Assembly: GCA_030762175.1 (NCBI GenBank)
Contig: CM060831.1
Location: 67,376,001 to 67,440,000, forward strand
Source: Metallyticus violacea
Lineage: Eukaryota > Arthropoda > Insecta > Mantodea > Metallyticidae
Length of the DNA: 64,000 nt
Direction of reading: 5' to 3'
Shown here piece after piece: positions 1-10,204 of the stretch; the first letter of the stretch is position 1, and each line of letters opens with the position of its first letter. The notes under the pieces were generated by a model. The model made no database searches, was not told the origin of the DNA, and saw only the letters and a program-made list of their open reading frames with translations. A program made the position numbers and the translations under genes.

Positions 1-705
1 GGCTTTGTTAGGTTAGGTTTGGCATCAGATAGGAAAAATGCACAGTTGCAATCTCGCTGATCGTTTACGAATTGTATCACAAAACCAAAACATGAGGGTC
101 CAGCGCCAAAGCTTTATACAGAGAACCTTTGTGAGGGAATGCGTTTTTGTAAGCGCTTCTTCATTTCAATCACTTGTGCAATGTCAGAACAGAACGGCTG
201 CTGATTTGTGCATTGCAGAGTTCGCAGTACCTCACAATAAGGTACAACATTGATGGTGGTGCCCTTTGAAAAGCCACTGCCACTTTCGTCATAAAAAGTC
301 GGACAGTTGCTTTCCTGCCAAAAGAGTTGATCGTTCCAGCGTGTCTCCATTTTGGTTTCCATCATGTGACGGCGAAACTAGGTCTGAAAAGAATCGCTTA
401 GAGTTTGTTATCGTGTCATGCAAGACAGAAATTGAGCCGTCTCTACACATGTGTGTCCTTTTGTTCTTGGGTCAAATGATGCGGTAACCAATTTGCAGAG
501 ACTTTCGACAACTGCAGGCTTTTATGGATGATTTCGTGTAATGTGGCGCGCAGAGTGTCTAACTCGTCAGAGCTTATTCATTTGTTCTCGCTGATCACTC
601 TCTGCCGTCTGTTTATGCGGGAAGATGAAGTCGACTAGTGCTCGCAAACCTGAAAACCCCACCGTACGACAGTTGTACGTGACAGGAACTTTTCGCCACG
701 CGGTT
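1..705 (-). pseudogene. Degenerate mariner transposase, cut by the left window edge
   Basis: Read on the minus strand from about 705 towards 1, the translation follows the mariner order. It has an N-terminal SRTTVVRW-like stretch, a helix-turn-helix ending in TLHEIIHKSLQ, the linker WLPHHLTQEQK (mariners usually have WVPRxLTxEQK), and a later GTTINVVPYCEVLRTL block that matches the strand after the first catalytic aspartate. Stops and frameshifts separate these blocks and no open frame exceeds 83 codons. The HPPYSPDLAPSD end would lie left of base 1. Mariner transposases cut and paste DNA at TA dinucleotides; this copy is dead. The family call rests on ordered motifs, so it is fairly secure; the subfamily is not determined. 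Confidence 0.72.
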
Positions 706-1065
706 ATGCAGGTTTACTGTTTACTTCACCTTCCTTCTTGTGGATAATAATTCCATGCGACCCAAATTTACCCGTCAGTACTCTTAGCTTTCGTGCAGAT
801 CTTTGCATCTTTCACGCAAATTAATTGTATTTTCTACAACGATATATTCAAGAGGTTATTTGAGTTACGGGATTAGCCAGTTGTCAATGAATTAACACAG
901 AGATAATGTACAGCTACCAATATAGCGAGTCTCTAAATTTAGAAAAAATAATGAAATTTACACCAGTAAACATTAATCACAGAAAGAAGCTTAATGAAAC
1001 TCTTTCAACAAAAACAATAGCGAAATAAACGCAATAAACTTTCTCATGCGCTACCTAACCAAACC
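706..1065. other. AT-rich sequence, nothing recognised
   Basis: No coding frame, tRNA-like box or repeat match to the rest of the window was seen. It may include the outer end of the mariner remnant on its left. Confidence 0.5.
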
Positions 1066-1470
1066 TATTAATTGACTAAAAACATTTTCTAATATTAAAT
1101 AGTAGAATTGATCTAAACCTAACCTAGCCTAATATTCAACTGAACGACTTTTCCAATGAAAAACGAAAGAGCTAACCTAATCGAAAAATCAACTCAATAC
1201 CTTTTCTAATATAAAACGTTAGAATGTAAACCTAGCCTAGCCTAATCTAGTCTAGTCTAGTCTAACCTAACCTAACAATTGACTAAACACTTTTTCTAAT
1301 GAAAAATGAAGAGCTAACAGAAACTTAACCTAATCCAATAATATACTAAACACGTTTTCTAACATGAAAGAAAGAACTAACGTAACTTGACCTAATAAGA
1401 GATTAACGTCTAATTTAATATAAAAAGGAAGAATTAACCTAATAATCGATGAAACGCTTTTTCAAACGTT
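1066..1470. repeat. Degenerate tandem array rich in CCTAA motifs
   Basis: About seven diverged units begin near 1071, 1138, 1190, 1278, 1341, 1400 and 1444 (spacing 44-88 bp). Each has a block like ATTGACTAAACACTTTTCTAAT, then an A-rich stretch, then GAATTAACCTAAT or GCTAACCTAACC. The third unit is lengthened by short CTAGT and CCTAA runs at 1230-1275. CCTAA is the complement of the insect telomere repeat TTAGG, but the motif is embedded in a longer unit, so this looks like a minisatellite and not a true interstitial telomere. Confidence 0.6.
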
Positions 1471-2551
1471 TTTATTAACTCGCTTTCTTGTCTGTTCGGG
1501 TGGAATTTTATAATTAATTTTTCATGCACTTCTAAATGAGACAGAGACTTGAAAATATGCACATAGATCAGAAATGGATGACAATACAATAATACGGTAA
1601 TTGGTTCAATGGTTCCACGATTCAAAAATATGGTTCCGCAGTTTTGAAAGTACAGCAGCGCAATATCAAACACGAACGTAAGATGTAAGATTGTATAGTA
1701 AATGTAAGATTGAATTGTAAAAACACATTTCTGTAGTTTCGTTAATAACGCATAAAAATATAAAATTTATAATAATCTTTATTTAAAAATAAGAACAGTT
1801 GCTACGATGACTGTATTATATGTATCAATACAATTTAAATAAATTATAGTGTAACTTGATTTATATTTAATTTCAACGTTTTATTTGAATCTAAAATGAC
1901 TAGAGTTCTTTTTGTTATATTTTGATAACAATACAGTGACTATGGCAACAATTCAAATAAACAGCGCGATATCGAACGCGCAAATTCCAAGAAAGGCATG
2001 GCTCAAAAGCGATGGTAAATATTTTGATAACAATACAGTCGCAATGACAATTTTTCAAATAAAAACATCAAATTTAAATCCTCACAATTAAATCCTTACA
2101 AATAACATTTAATTAAATCTGATTTCCATTACATAAATTCAATTCCGCTAGTGTTAATGTGTAACATATGTACTAATAATTTCAACTGTGTAAATAAGTA
2201 GTGAATGAGTATTATATTTAATATAATATAATGAGTTACATATATTCTAATTAAAAACGAAGGAAATGTAAACCTAAGTTAACTAAATAAGCAATTAAAA
2301 AACGGCAGAACAAACCTGAACTCAATATTCGTTTAAAAATATATTAGGCTGTATGAACAATTGCTATTTAAAACGTTCAATGAATATAAATGGCATCGAT
2401 AAACATATTCCAGTGAAAGAGTATTAAAAATCTAGAATAAAAAAACGGGAAAAAATCAACTCCTACCTAGCTCCATTTATTATATAAGTTGGCAGTTGAG
2501 AACAACAATAGCTATCGATGGATACAAGAGAACAAGATAAATGTGACCGCC
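1471..2551. other. AT-rich sequence, nothing recognised
   Basis: Long A/T-rich sequence without coding signal. TGATAACAATACAGT occurs twice, near 1923 and 2025, each followed by a similar CAAT..TTCAAATAAA stretch, suggesting an old local duplication. Confidence 0.45.
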
Positions 2552-3020
2552 TCCGCGGTCTAGTGATAGCGAATGCGACTACTGATATGGGGGACCCAGG
2601 TTCGATTTTCGATCAGGTCAACCTGGCTGATAAGTTTTTTTTTTCCGAAAGTTTTTCTTTATCCTAAGACGGGTTTTTTTAATGGGGTTTAACGCCCGTT
2701 TTTACTACTGAGGCACCACAGGCGGTGAACACTGGTAATAAATGAAATGAAATTATATATTGAGGATTTTTAAGGACGAAAACGTTCCAGGCCTAAGTTT
2801 AGGGTAGCTCCCCGGCATTTGCCAGTTTTGAGGACTGAGGAAAACCTGGGAAAAAAACCTGTCAGGGAGAATGGTCCTGGCGGGATTCGAACCCCAGACC
2901 TCCCGCTCACGAGTCCGTGCCTTAACGACCTCGGCCAACCGTGGCGGTCCCTCCTAAGACGGTGAATGAGAACCCCAAGATCCTCATTAATTCATTTTTC
3001 ATTCATGACTACAGACTTAA
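2552..3020 (+). mobile_element. tRNA-derived SINE, family C, copy 1, split by another SINE
   Basis: The head has an A-box-like stretch (GGTCTAGTGATAGCGAATGC) and a B-box-like GGTTCGATTTTC, the RNA polymerase III promoter inherited from a tRNA. The body (TTTATCCTAAGAC) is interrupted at 2672 by a family A SINE and resumes at about 2963 with GAATGAGAACCCCA and a tail ATTAATTCATTTTTCATTCATGACTACAG. The same head-body-tail order occurs in reverse at 48,993-49,222 and, more decayed, at 18,281-18,466. Non-autonomous, so it depended on a LINE for mobility. Confidence 0.65.
2673..2951 (-). mobile_element. tRNA-derived SINE, family A, copy 1, with target duplication
   Basis: On the minus strand it starts with GGTTGGCCGAGGTCGTTAAG (A box) and GGGGTTCGAATCCC (B box). 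It continues through a body shared with all family A copies (CTGAC..GG..TTTTTCCCAGG, GCCGGGG, CTTAGGCCTGGAACGTTT) and ends in ACGGGCGTTAAACCCCATT plus a short A-rich tail. An 11-bp duplication, TCCTAAGACGG, lies at 2662-2672 and 2952-2962 and marks target-primed insertion into the older family C SINE. Confidence 0.9.
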
Positions 3021-3169
3021 ACCTAGTACACATTCATGATCTGGAGATGTGGCGAAAATCACAATACACTCAAAATGACAATAAATAAAACATAAAAAAT
3101 GTAACATATAATAAAATAACTGAATTTAAAAATTGTTTCTTTCCATGACACTTATGCTTTATCCAGTGC

Positions 3170-3170
<1 letters not shown>

Positions 3171-3214
<44 letters not shown>

Positions 3215-3437
3215 GGACGCTCTTTAACATCTCAGGTCATCAGCGTCCCATTCAACTCAGGGCGTGAAACGGCCGACAAATTTTGCTCAGAGGCCTCTCT
3301 TTCAGGCTTGAGGTTCTTTTTCGTGCCGTAAATGTACGACACGGGACCCACGGCTTTACTTCCCTTCCGAAGGAAGCCATACTTAGGATTTTTACGCCCG
3401 AAAAAATCCATCGGTCCTGGCCGGATTCGAACCCGCG
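3171..3437 (-). mobile_element. SINE, family B, copy 1, 5'-truncated, 41-base tail and 10-bp target duplication
   Basis: On the minus strand it begins at GCGGGTTCGAATCCGGCC (the B box; the A-box part is missing), runs through the family B body (CTTCCTTCGGAAGGGAAG, GTCGTACATTTACGGCAC, GGCCGTTTCACGCCCTGA) and ends in a 41-base poly-A tail, seen as T at 3171-3211. ATCCAGTGCG is repeated exactly at 3161-3170 and 3438-3447. The long pure tail, exact duplication and near identity to the copy at 36.7 kb suggest this is one of the youngest insertions here. Confidence 0.92.
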
Positions 3438-3447
3438 ATCCAGTGCG

Positions 3448-4049
3448 TCTACCATCTACCACGAAAATAAGAAGTAACGAGTTAATATGGCTTTCAGAAA
3501 CTTTCATAATTGCTAAAAACCGCATTGATACAGAGAACTTTATAAAAGTATAATTACTATATCGTCATAATAGATTATAAAATGAATATTATAAGGATAT
3601 TTCAATCGCACTGTTATTAAACACCCCTTTAGCGCGTAAACGTGGCGTCGAGCATGGGCACCTGACTAGCGAAACCTTACACAAGCAGTTTGCCTAGAAC
3701 ATCAGTCGCGCCAACTGGCTTAGATGCATGCCCAAAACATTTCACTGTAGCTACATTCTGTCAACATTGTAATGTCCTATGTAAGCTCGATGACCCGTCA
3801 GCGACCCCAATTGCCAATTAGGACCGACAAACAAAACCATTACTGTAGCTCAACAGCTGTCGGTCTGTCAACAAACCGAACGATAAACCAGAGAGGAAAA
3901 TTTTCGCTTGCAGAGAATGCAAAGAACCAACCGGAGTCTTTACACATAAACAATTCTTTATAAGGGAAATATAATAATTAAATTCATGTAACTTTTCTAT
4001 TTTAATTATGATTACAGTGTCATTTTTATTTCTTGTACTTGCGTTGATA
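3448..4049. other. No gene recognised
   Basis: Moderately GC-containing single-copy-looking sequence at 3620-3910, then AT-rich sequence. No conserved frame recognised. Confidence 0.4.
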
Positions 4050-4620
4050 CGTTGTTGTAAAATGCTATTTTCTCGTACCAGAGTGCAGAAAGCTACTCTA
4101 GCCATAAAATCTGACTTAGAAAGATCTATCGCCTATTGTAATAATATTTTGTATAAGAATACGCAGGCAGAATGGATATTTTCTGGAGAAAATTCTATAG
4201 CATGGTCCGTGGAAAAGATATTTTCTTGTATATTGTCTGAAAGCTTTGCTGTTATTATATTACGCAATAGTAAACATATGGGGATGATAACTTCGGGAAA
4301 GGAGGTACTAACGGTTCCATGTAATACGTATGTGGGTTACGTGTAAGAAGTCACGTAAGTCATTCAGACCAATTATGTAGCAGGCAAAAAGATCATAGGG
4401 AACAGATTACCCAATAGAGATGCGAAGATGGGAGAAAACATTCTGGATTTTTTAAAAACATATTTGAAAGAATAAAAGTAGCTTAGTAAGACCGGTAGAT
4501 CACCATGTTTATTTAGTATGGTAATTTTGCGGCCGTGGATCAGTTCAGTTGGTTGGAAGAATAGGCAGTCGATCCACATTCATTCTTGTTCAGTTCGAGT
4601 CAGTGGAGCATTAGTAGTGG
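4050..4620 (+). repeat. Unclassified dispersed repeat, family G, copy 1
   Basis: Resembles 54,110-54,520 in the same orientation. The shared blocks, in order, are a GTGCAGAAAGCTACTCTAGC core followed by CATAAAATCTGAC, a CTGTAATAATAT-like stretch, GACCATGTTTATTTAGT, and a region of repeated CAGTTCAGT with GTGCAAAG. The first block translates in both copies as QKATxAIKSDLE. Here an open frame of 112 codons (4008-4346) covers it, but a long frame in such AT-rich DNA proves little. Probably a decayed mobile element of unknown class. Confidence 0.5.
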
Positions 4621-4700
4621 ATAGGTATTCTCAGTTTAGTTCAGTGCAAAGAGTCCAGTCCGACTATCAGTTTAGTTCAGTTCAGTCGAAGAGTACCGTT

Positions 4701-4921
4701 AGTGGAAAACTATCAGTGAGTTGTGTCTCAGAATTAATTCAGTTTAGAAAACAGTTGTTCATAACTACAAGTAGAGCTAAACAAAACTCTATTGGCGGCA
4801 AATGAACTACACAGTGAACTATCAGTGAGTTGTGTCTCAGAATTAGTTCAGTTTAGAAAACAGTTGTTCATAACTACAAGTAGAGCTAAACAAAGCTCTA
4901 TTGGCGGCAAATGAACTACAC
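4701..4921 (+). repeat. Tandem duplication, two units of 109 bp
   Basis: The sequence from CTATCAGTGAGTTGTGTCTC to TTGGCGGCAAATGAACTACA occurs at about 4709-4812 and again at 4818-4921, with only about two base differences. The offset is 109 bp. The copies are far more alike than the surrounding repeat is to its relative at 54 kb, so the duplication is recent. Confidence 0.9.
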
Positions 4922-5045
4922 GAATGCTTATTTATGAGTAGCATTTTAAATTCGTTAAACAATATTTAGTTCGTAAATGTGTGTCATTCTGTAAATCGGC
5001 AATTAAAATTTAAATCAGAACTGCAAAACTAAATATATATATATA

Positions 5046-5219
5046 ATGTGGGATATGAGGGGTTTGGAGAAATGTATTGTAGCATTAAGTTCGTTAAGAA
5101 GTAGAAGTGACAGTTGGAAAGATTACGTAAAGAAAATTGGATCTGCGCCTACGCAACATAGAGTTCTTCAATGGATTTCTAGAGAAGACTGTGAGAACTT
5201 GAGAGCAGAGTGCTGCTAA
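5046..5219 (+). CDS. Short open frame of 57 codons, unknown
   Basis: ATG at 5046 and TAA at 5217-5219 enclose 57 codons with an unusually protein-like composition for this region: basic, with several charged and tryptophan residues (SDSWKDYVKK, VLQWISREDCENLRAECC at the end). No family is recognised, and no upstream promoter or splice signal was established. It lies just downstream of the family G repeat and could be part of that element or chance. Treat as a hypothesis only. Confidence 0.2.
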   Translation: MWDMRGLEKCIVALSSLRSRSDSWKDYVKKIGSAPTQHRVLQWISREDCENLRAECC

Positions 5220-5930
5220 CTGCTCCAGGATGGACATCTTAGTTGGCGTCCATCATGAGTGTAAGCAACCTTACATTATAATAATCTGAATATCGTTTGT
5301 GTTTTCAGTGTACACATATGCCCGATATTTCCTTAATTTGATCTTTTTTTAATAACGATGGATAAGTAAATTAGTATTGCGGCTATGTCCCTTATCAGAC
5401 TCCAGTAAGATACAGAATGATATTTCAGGCGCGCAGGAGGTGGCGAAAAGATTCATGGTTAAAGGATTTGCCAATCCTGAAAAATAATTTTCCATGTCTT
5501 TAAAGTCACTGAATCTCTTTAGCGTTTATTTGCTCTTTAGTTTTTCAAGTAAATCAACACGTTTACTGAAGTTGTTTCAGAAATGTTTGTAGACTTTAAA
5601 CTTAGAAAATTATAGAATATTTTCCCATTACATTTGATTTCCAGACATCGATCATTATTACAAATAACTTTACTAGGGCGGCGATTCATATTGTTCAGGT
5701 GCTCAGCTGAGAATCTAAATCACTGATCCAGTTTCCATTTTCTAATCCAGAAACATTTTTAGTTTAAAAATTGAAATAAATGCACTTTAAACAAAAATTA
5801 TCGTGAATATATTATGAGCGGTGTATATATGTAATTATTAAGTTGTTCATAATAAATGTCAGATACAAAGTTCGGTGTTTTCAGTTGTTTGACAACATTA
5901 TTTACAGAATGTTGTGGTTATTATTGTGAG

Positions 5931-6500
5931 CACGTGTCACTTGACGTTAGCCGCCGGGCTGAAAGCACTTAACTGCTGCTCTTGTGCCCGACCGGCGGAG
6001 AGAGCGGAACTTATCCACACGCACTTTACTTTGTAATTTGTAAATATAAATGGATAGGGAAGGGTAAATCACTGTAATGAGGCATTATTAGGCGGCTGAA
6101 ATATTGAAACGGTGGAAAATGTGCTCTTATTCCAGTTCGCAACTAATTTGTATATACATACACCAATCTAATCTATCGGCTAACCTGGGGAAAATCCTAG
6201 AAACCAGTGGACCCAGTGGTTTAGCGAATAAATCATTGTAATTGTGACAAATCTCCTTTAACTCAGGCAGAAAAAAAAAAAGCATGTGGTGGTAGCATTC
6301 GAACCCACCATCCTATCAGCACAAATGAAGCATGACACTCTTACAGCCTGAGCTATTGCTCCGTTGATTGTGAAGCGTTATTATTTAGCTAATAGCTGTG
6401 CTACTCTAACTTCCGCTCTATCCGCTGTCGCTCAGGCACAAGAGCAGCAGTTAAGTGCTATCAGCTCGGCGGCTAACGTCAAATGTACGTGTCAGTCGTC
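5931..6500. repeat. Inverted repeat, arms of about 70-85 bp, around a SINE
   Basis: The left arm (about 5931-6010) contains TTGACGTTAGCCGCCG, then AGCACTTAACTGCTGCTCTT. Its reverse complement, with few mismatches, lies at about 6407-6500. The 395-bp spacer holds a SINE on the minus strand. The arrangement fits either a small terminal-inverted-repeat element invaded by a SINE or two oppositely oriented copies of one GC-richer repeat. Confidence 0.75.
6240..6366 (-). mobile_element. tRNA-derived SINE fragment, family D
   Basis: On the minus strand GGAGCAATAGCTCAGGCTGT (A box, with the tRNA-like TAGCTCAG) is followed about 50 bases later by GGGTTCGAATGC (B box), then an A/T tract and a short body. 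The head is close enough to a tRNA to be mistaken for one. It lacks a proper acceptor stem and a CCA-adjacent pairing and runs into a SINE-like tail, so I call it a SINE and not a tRNA gene. Confidence 0.6.
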
Positions 6501-6523
6501 AGTTTTTATACATAATCATAAAA

Positions 6524-7198
6524 TGGAGGTAACAAAGTTTCAGATTAGAGTCCTAAAGCACTACTGGCAACAAGATTATAAAGCTGCTGCACGTGGTTCG
6601 AAGAATACATCAAGTGAAGAGAGAAGATGCCGTTAGTGAACGTATCGCAAATTCCATGGATGTTAGATTGATCAAGAAAATAGTCCCGTGCAATGAAGAA
6701 TGGATATATTGCCGAAACCGTGGCTCTATCCCCTTCAGCCTGCCAAAGTCCTTGCTAAACAAAATCGGATCGGTTCCAAAGTAATGTTATGTCTGGTGGA
6801 ATTCACTGGGAGTTTGTCCCAAATGGACGTGAAGTCGACGCGAATCTTTATTCTCAACCAACAACTGGAAAGAGTTCATGAAGTTTTAAGACCGAGATAC
6901 CCAATATTTAATAGAAAAGACTATTGCAGCAGCCCAATGCGAGACCCCATACCGTTCGAATAACCATGAAAAAATTCCGGAATTGGAAGGGATCGAATTG
7001 CTATCACACCAAGCAGAGAGCCGTGATCTTGTGCCTTCAGATAACCATCTGTTTAGACCCAGCCCCATTTATTGCGTGAAAGAAGTTTCGAAAATATTGA
7101 AGCCAAATGTGCACCTGTATAAAATATATGACAAAATGCCAGAAATAGAAGATTTAAAAGTTTATGAAGAGAATGTGCATATTAATGTTTTCAAATAA
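6524..7198 (+). pseudogene. Degenerate mariner transposase
   Basis: Starts at an ATG with MEVTKFQIRVLKHYW, as mariner N-termini do. Next comes a helix-turn-helix remnant (EGEDAVSERIA), a CNEEWIYC block at the first catalytic acidic position (family: CDExWI or GDETWI), KVMLCL, the block QQLERVHEVLRPRYP, and near the end HLFRPSP (family: DYHLFRSM). At least four frame changes join these parts, so nothing functional remains. The usual HPPYSPDLAPSDYH motif has decayed to SHQAESRDLVPSDNH. About 225 codons are represented of the usual ~345, so there are internal deletions too. Confidence 0.8.
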
Positions 7199-7504
7199 CT
7201 AGTAATGTTTATATCTTTTGTGTCTCTTTTTTGACCTCATATTGCTAATGTAATGCCCATTATTGGTTATGTTAGTTTCAGCTTTAAATGCAGCAAAACG
7301 CGGAGAAGCTAAGGACTAAAGTTGTGCACATAAATGGAACACAATTATCTATGAAGCAGTATTTACCGCATGCCTCCGTTATAATTTTAATGTTTTATAT
7401 ATATTAAATATATTATAATAGTAAACTACGTTTATATTATGCATTCATTCTAATGTATAAATTTCAGGATAATAACTTTCAGATAACTCTGTGGTATACC
7501 TCAG

Positions 7505-8290
7505 AGGAAAGAATTTCAAGATGATGAAATAGTAAAACGTAACGAAAGGTGACTACGAAAGGCAAGTTTTATGTTTTTTTAATGATCAAGCGTCAGGCAA
7601 AGGGTAGTTATGATTTGTACTTTGGTCGCGTCAGGAAACTCAGTTTTTGCGCCTCATGATATAATTTAGTTTTGAGCGAGCCATTCCTTTCTGTACATTT
7701 TGATCCTTTAATGCGTCGTGAATAGCGCCAGTTTACAATTGTGAACCCCGTGGGCGTCTGTAAACCACGTGGAGGCGATTTTTCACGGGAGTATATAATG
7801 TGGCGTCAGTTCGCTTCGTTTGGGATCATTTCACTCTGTCATCACTTTTTCAGGACCATTCACAAGACTTTGAGCGCTTCGAACACTTCGACAACTTAAT
7901 TTTAGAGTAATCTGTTTATTATTTGAGTATAGTACATTTGGCCTGAGATCTCAAGAACCACGCGGTAGGTGTTAACAGTTAACTTTCTGATGGCTCGTTC
8001 GCTTAGAAAAATCAATACTTCTAGTGTGAGTAGCGGACTATTAACGTATACTAATTAAAGGGCCGGTAGCCCAAACGCGAGAACAGTCCTAAGACCAAAG
8101 CCAGATTCTAATTTAATCCGTTGTAAAGTAATATTACGAGGAACAAATGTAGGTCAAAGGCACTACAAAAACCAGGTTCTCCTAATGTAAACAATGTTGC
8201 GATCAATAAACTGAGTAGTGTAAAATGTTTTGTCTGTAATTTTTGTAACGAATCCTATAGAGCGGGACTTAATAAATAAATTAAAAAGCT
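7505..8290 (+). repeat. LTR-like dispersed repeat, family E, copy 1
   Basis: Matches 50,870-51,615 in the opposite orientation along its length, starting at GGAAAGAATTTCAAGATGAT. Conserved landmarks in order: GATCAAGCGTCA, TTTAGTTTTGAGCGAGC, CTGTACATTTTGA, AAACCACGTGGAGG, a TATA-like GTATATAATG at 7793-7802, TCGTTTGGGATCA just after it, CATTTGGCCTG, TTCGCTTAGAAAAATCAA, and CAATAAACTG near 8206 (poly-A-signal-like). A TATA box followed by a poly-A signal inside one repeat with no coding region is typical of a solo long terminal repeat. No internal retroviral-type genes flank it and clear TG..CA ends were not established. Confidence 0.6.
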
Positions 8291-8859
8291 TCAAAATGGC
8301 TTGCAAAGTGTGGGACCTCATAAACAAACAGCTTTAACTGTTTGCTCCAAAAACAAACATTTCTATCTGCTCTACCTACTGTATTGACGTGCTGGAATTC
8401 ATAATTCTGTTCGTAATAATAAATCACTGAGAAAATTTTAAGTTGTTTTATTCATAATTCCAATGATGATTTTGTGATAAATTAATTTAAACCTTGATTT
8501 ATAAGAATGGCTGACTATGTGCCCTGAGGTCGGTGCCTTGAAACCGATGTTCAAACAAATACTGGTAACTTTAGGAGGGCTGTTTTATATCTGTGCAAAC
8601 TCAAAAGATAATAGCATGGATTGTTTTCCACGTTACCTTGGTAACTGTTGAGGAATGATGTACATACATGGTCATAAACAGTTACGAAGTTAGTGTGTGT
8701 CTGAAAGACATTTAAGTTGCTTAAATTTGTAAACAATCGTTCAAAATGAAGAAATACCAACTTCATGTATTAACAAAACATTACTTTTTTAAAGGAGCTA
8801 GGCCGCAGAAACTAGGCAGAAGCTGAACGAATCCGCACAATCGCTTAGAATAGTTTATA
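8291..8859. other. No gene recognised
   Basis: AT-rich, no motif or repeat match noted. Confidence 0.4.
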
Positions 8860-9720
8860 ATGGTTTGATGAACAGAGTTTATGACGGAACGAACACGAGC
8901 GATGCGAATCGTTCTGGAAGTCCTGTAGTCCCGAAATGATTGGGGAAAAAAAAAAAACAAAACAAAACAAAACAAAAAACAAAAACAAAACAAACAAAAC
9001 AAACAAAACAAAATCCACGGCATGGTGGTGCGCAAAATGAGACTGAACGTGTGCGCAGTTGCTGAAGGTGTGAGAATTTCTGGCAAGTGGGTGCATAATA
9101 TTTTGCACAGCCATTTGCGAGGTGGGTGCCTATTCTACCGAAAAGAGAACGAGTTGTAACTTCACAGCTGTTTAAACGGAATCCAAATGAATTTCGAAGA
9201 CGGTACGTGAGAGTTGATGAAACGTAAATCCAACATTCCATGCCGGAAACGAAGCAGAGTTGAAACAGTGGGCTGCAACTGAAGAAAGTGTTCAGAAAAA
9301 GACAAAAACAATCCCCTTAGCAGGCTGTATTTTGTGATTGTCTTAGCGTATTTTAACTGACTTTCGGAAAAGGACAAAACCATAACCAGTGATATTACAC
9401 TATGCTACCGATGCGACCAAGAACCATTGCCCTCGTTTGGGGAAGAAAAAGACCCTGTTCTATATTGATAACGCGCCAGCACACACGTCTACGATTGTGA
9501 CTTCAACGTATGAAATACCTCCTCCGGCTGTTCCTCAACAACAAGTAATTGCTAGCAGGAAAGAAATTCGCAACAAATGAAGAGGTTATCGCGGAAATAA
9601 ATGCGTAAGCTGTAGAAATCGTACTTTGTAGATGAGATAAAAAATTGGAAAATTGCTTGAATATGTGAATTTATTTTAAAGGAGATTATGTTGAGAAATA
9701 AAACTATTTTTTTTTAAAAA
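8860..9720 (+). pseudogene. Degenerate mariner transposase with a CAAAA-rich insertion
   Basis: The N-terminal linker remnant NRSGSPVVPK (family: ERSGRPV) is followed by an A-rich simple repeat at 8949-9012. The second helix-turn-helix then resumes with MRLNVCAVAEGVRIS..WVHNILHSHL. After that come a VPILPKRERVV linker, NPNEFRRRYVRVDET (first catalytic aspartate), PETKQS, and LFYIDNAPAHTS (second catalytic aspartate, family: LFHQDNAPxHTS). The C-terminus is present only as fragments such as EVIAEINA. Several frameshifts and stops make it dead. The simple repeat must have arisen or expanded after the element lost function. Confidence 0.85.
8949..9012 (+). repeat. CAAAA-type simple repeat
   Basis: Irregular run of A-tracts separated by single C residues. 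On the other strand it gives the phenylalanine/valine-rich false frames seen here. Confidence 0.9.
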
Positions 9721-9849
9721 AGGAAGTTATTTCTTGTTTATGTTTGCATGGACTTATCGAAAAGTCCTCATATTTATGAATTTAACAACAGTTATCTTAC
9801 ATAGCTACTTGTATTTGATTGGACATGCAAATAAAATAATTATTCTTAC

Positions 9850-10204
9850 CTTTACGAGTTCTTTAAGACGTTCTCTGTTGTAGACGTTACCCAGTTCGAC
9901 GCCTAGGATGCGGTCCAGAAGTTTGCTGATTGGAAATGACAGCGGAAAGGTTATGAGCATCACCAGACGCGTGATGTAAATTGTTTTAGCGCCCACGGCG
10001 AGACCATAGCGGGAGCAGATGGCCTGCGGGCATATCTCGCCGAAGATGACGATGGCGAGTGTGGAGGCGATGACGGCCACCAAGCCAGAGGTCAGGTCGT
10101 CCATGAGGATGGTGAGAGATGAGTTGACGAGCACGTTGCCCAAGAGAATGCTGCACAGGAGGTAGTTGCCCGTTTTGCGCACTGGCATGATGGTCTGCGC
10201 ATAC
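9850..10204 (-). CDS. uex: CNNM magnesium transporter, internal exon: helices 2 onward of the DUF21 membrane domain
   Basis: This 355-bp exon follows an acceptor ATGTACAG at 10,205-10,212 and ends before a donor GTAAGA at 9849-9844. Its first base completes an AGG codon split with the 13.4 kb exon, giving [20 protein letters not shown] across the junction, and it ends in phase 0 after ELVK. It encodes the rest of the DUF21 (CNNM transmembrane) domain. Conserved blocks visible are [54 protein letters not shown] and [18 protein letters not shown] proteins sit in the plasma membrane and export or regulate Mg2+; Drosophila uex does this in neurons. The frame is intact and far more constrained than anything around it, so this is a real exon. 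The downstream CBS-pair exon was not found between 1 and 9849. Confidence 0.96.

Noticed and set aside
2871..2945. tRNA-like sequence with perfect A and B boxes
   Set aside because: It is a SINE head: it continues into a body shared by six copies and has a target duplication. The same holds for the other tRNA-like heads (2,552, 6,366, 20,461, 36,930 and 49,220).
3232..3553. Several 60-97 codon frames on both strands
   Set aside because: All lie within a family B SINE and recur wherever that SINE is found (36.7 and 50.5 kb); non-coding.
8781..9241. Three overlapping minus-strand frames rich in F, V and L
   Set aside because: They translate the antisense of a CAAAA simple repeat and a mariner remnant; low complexity, no family.
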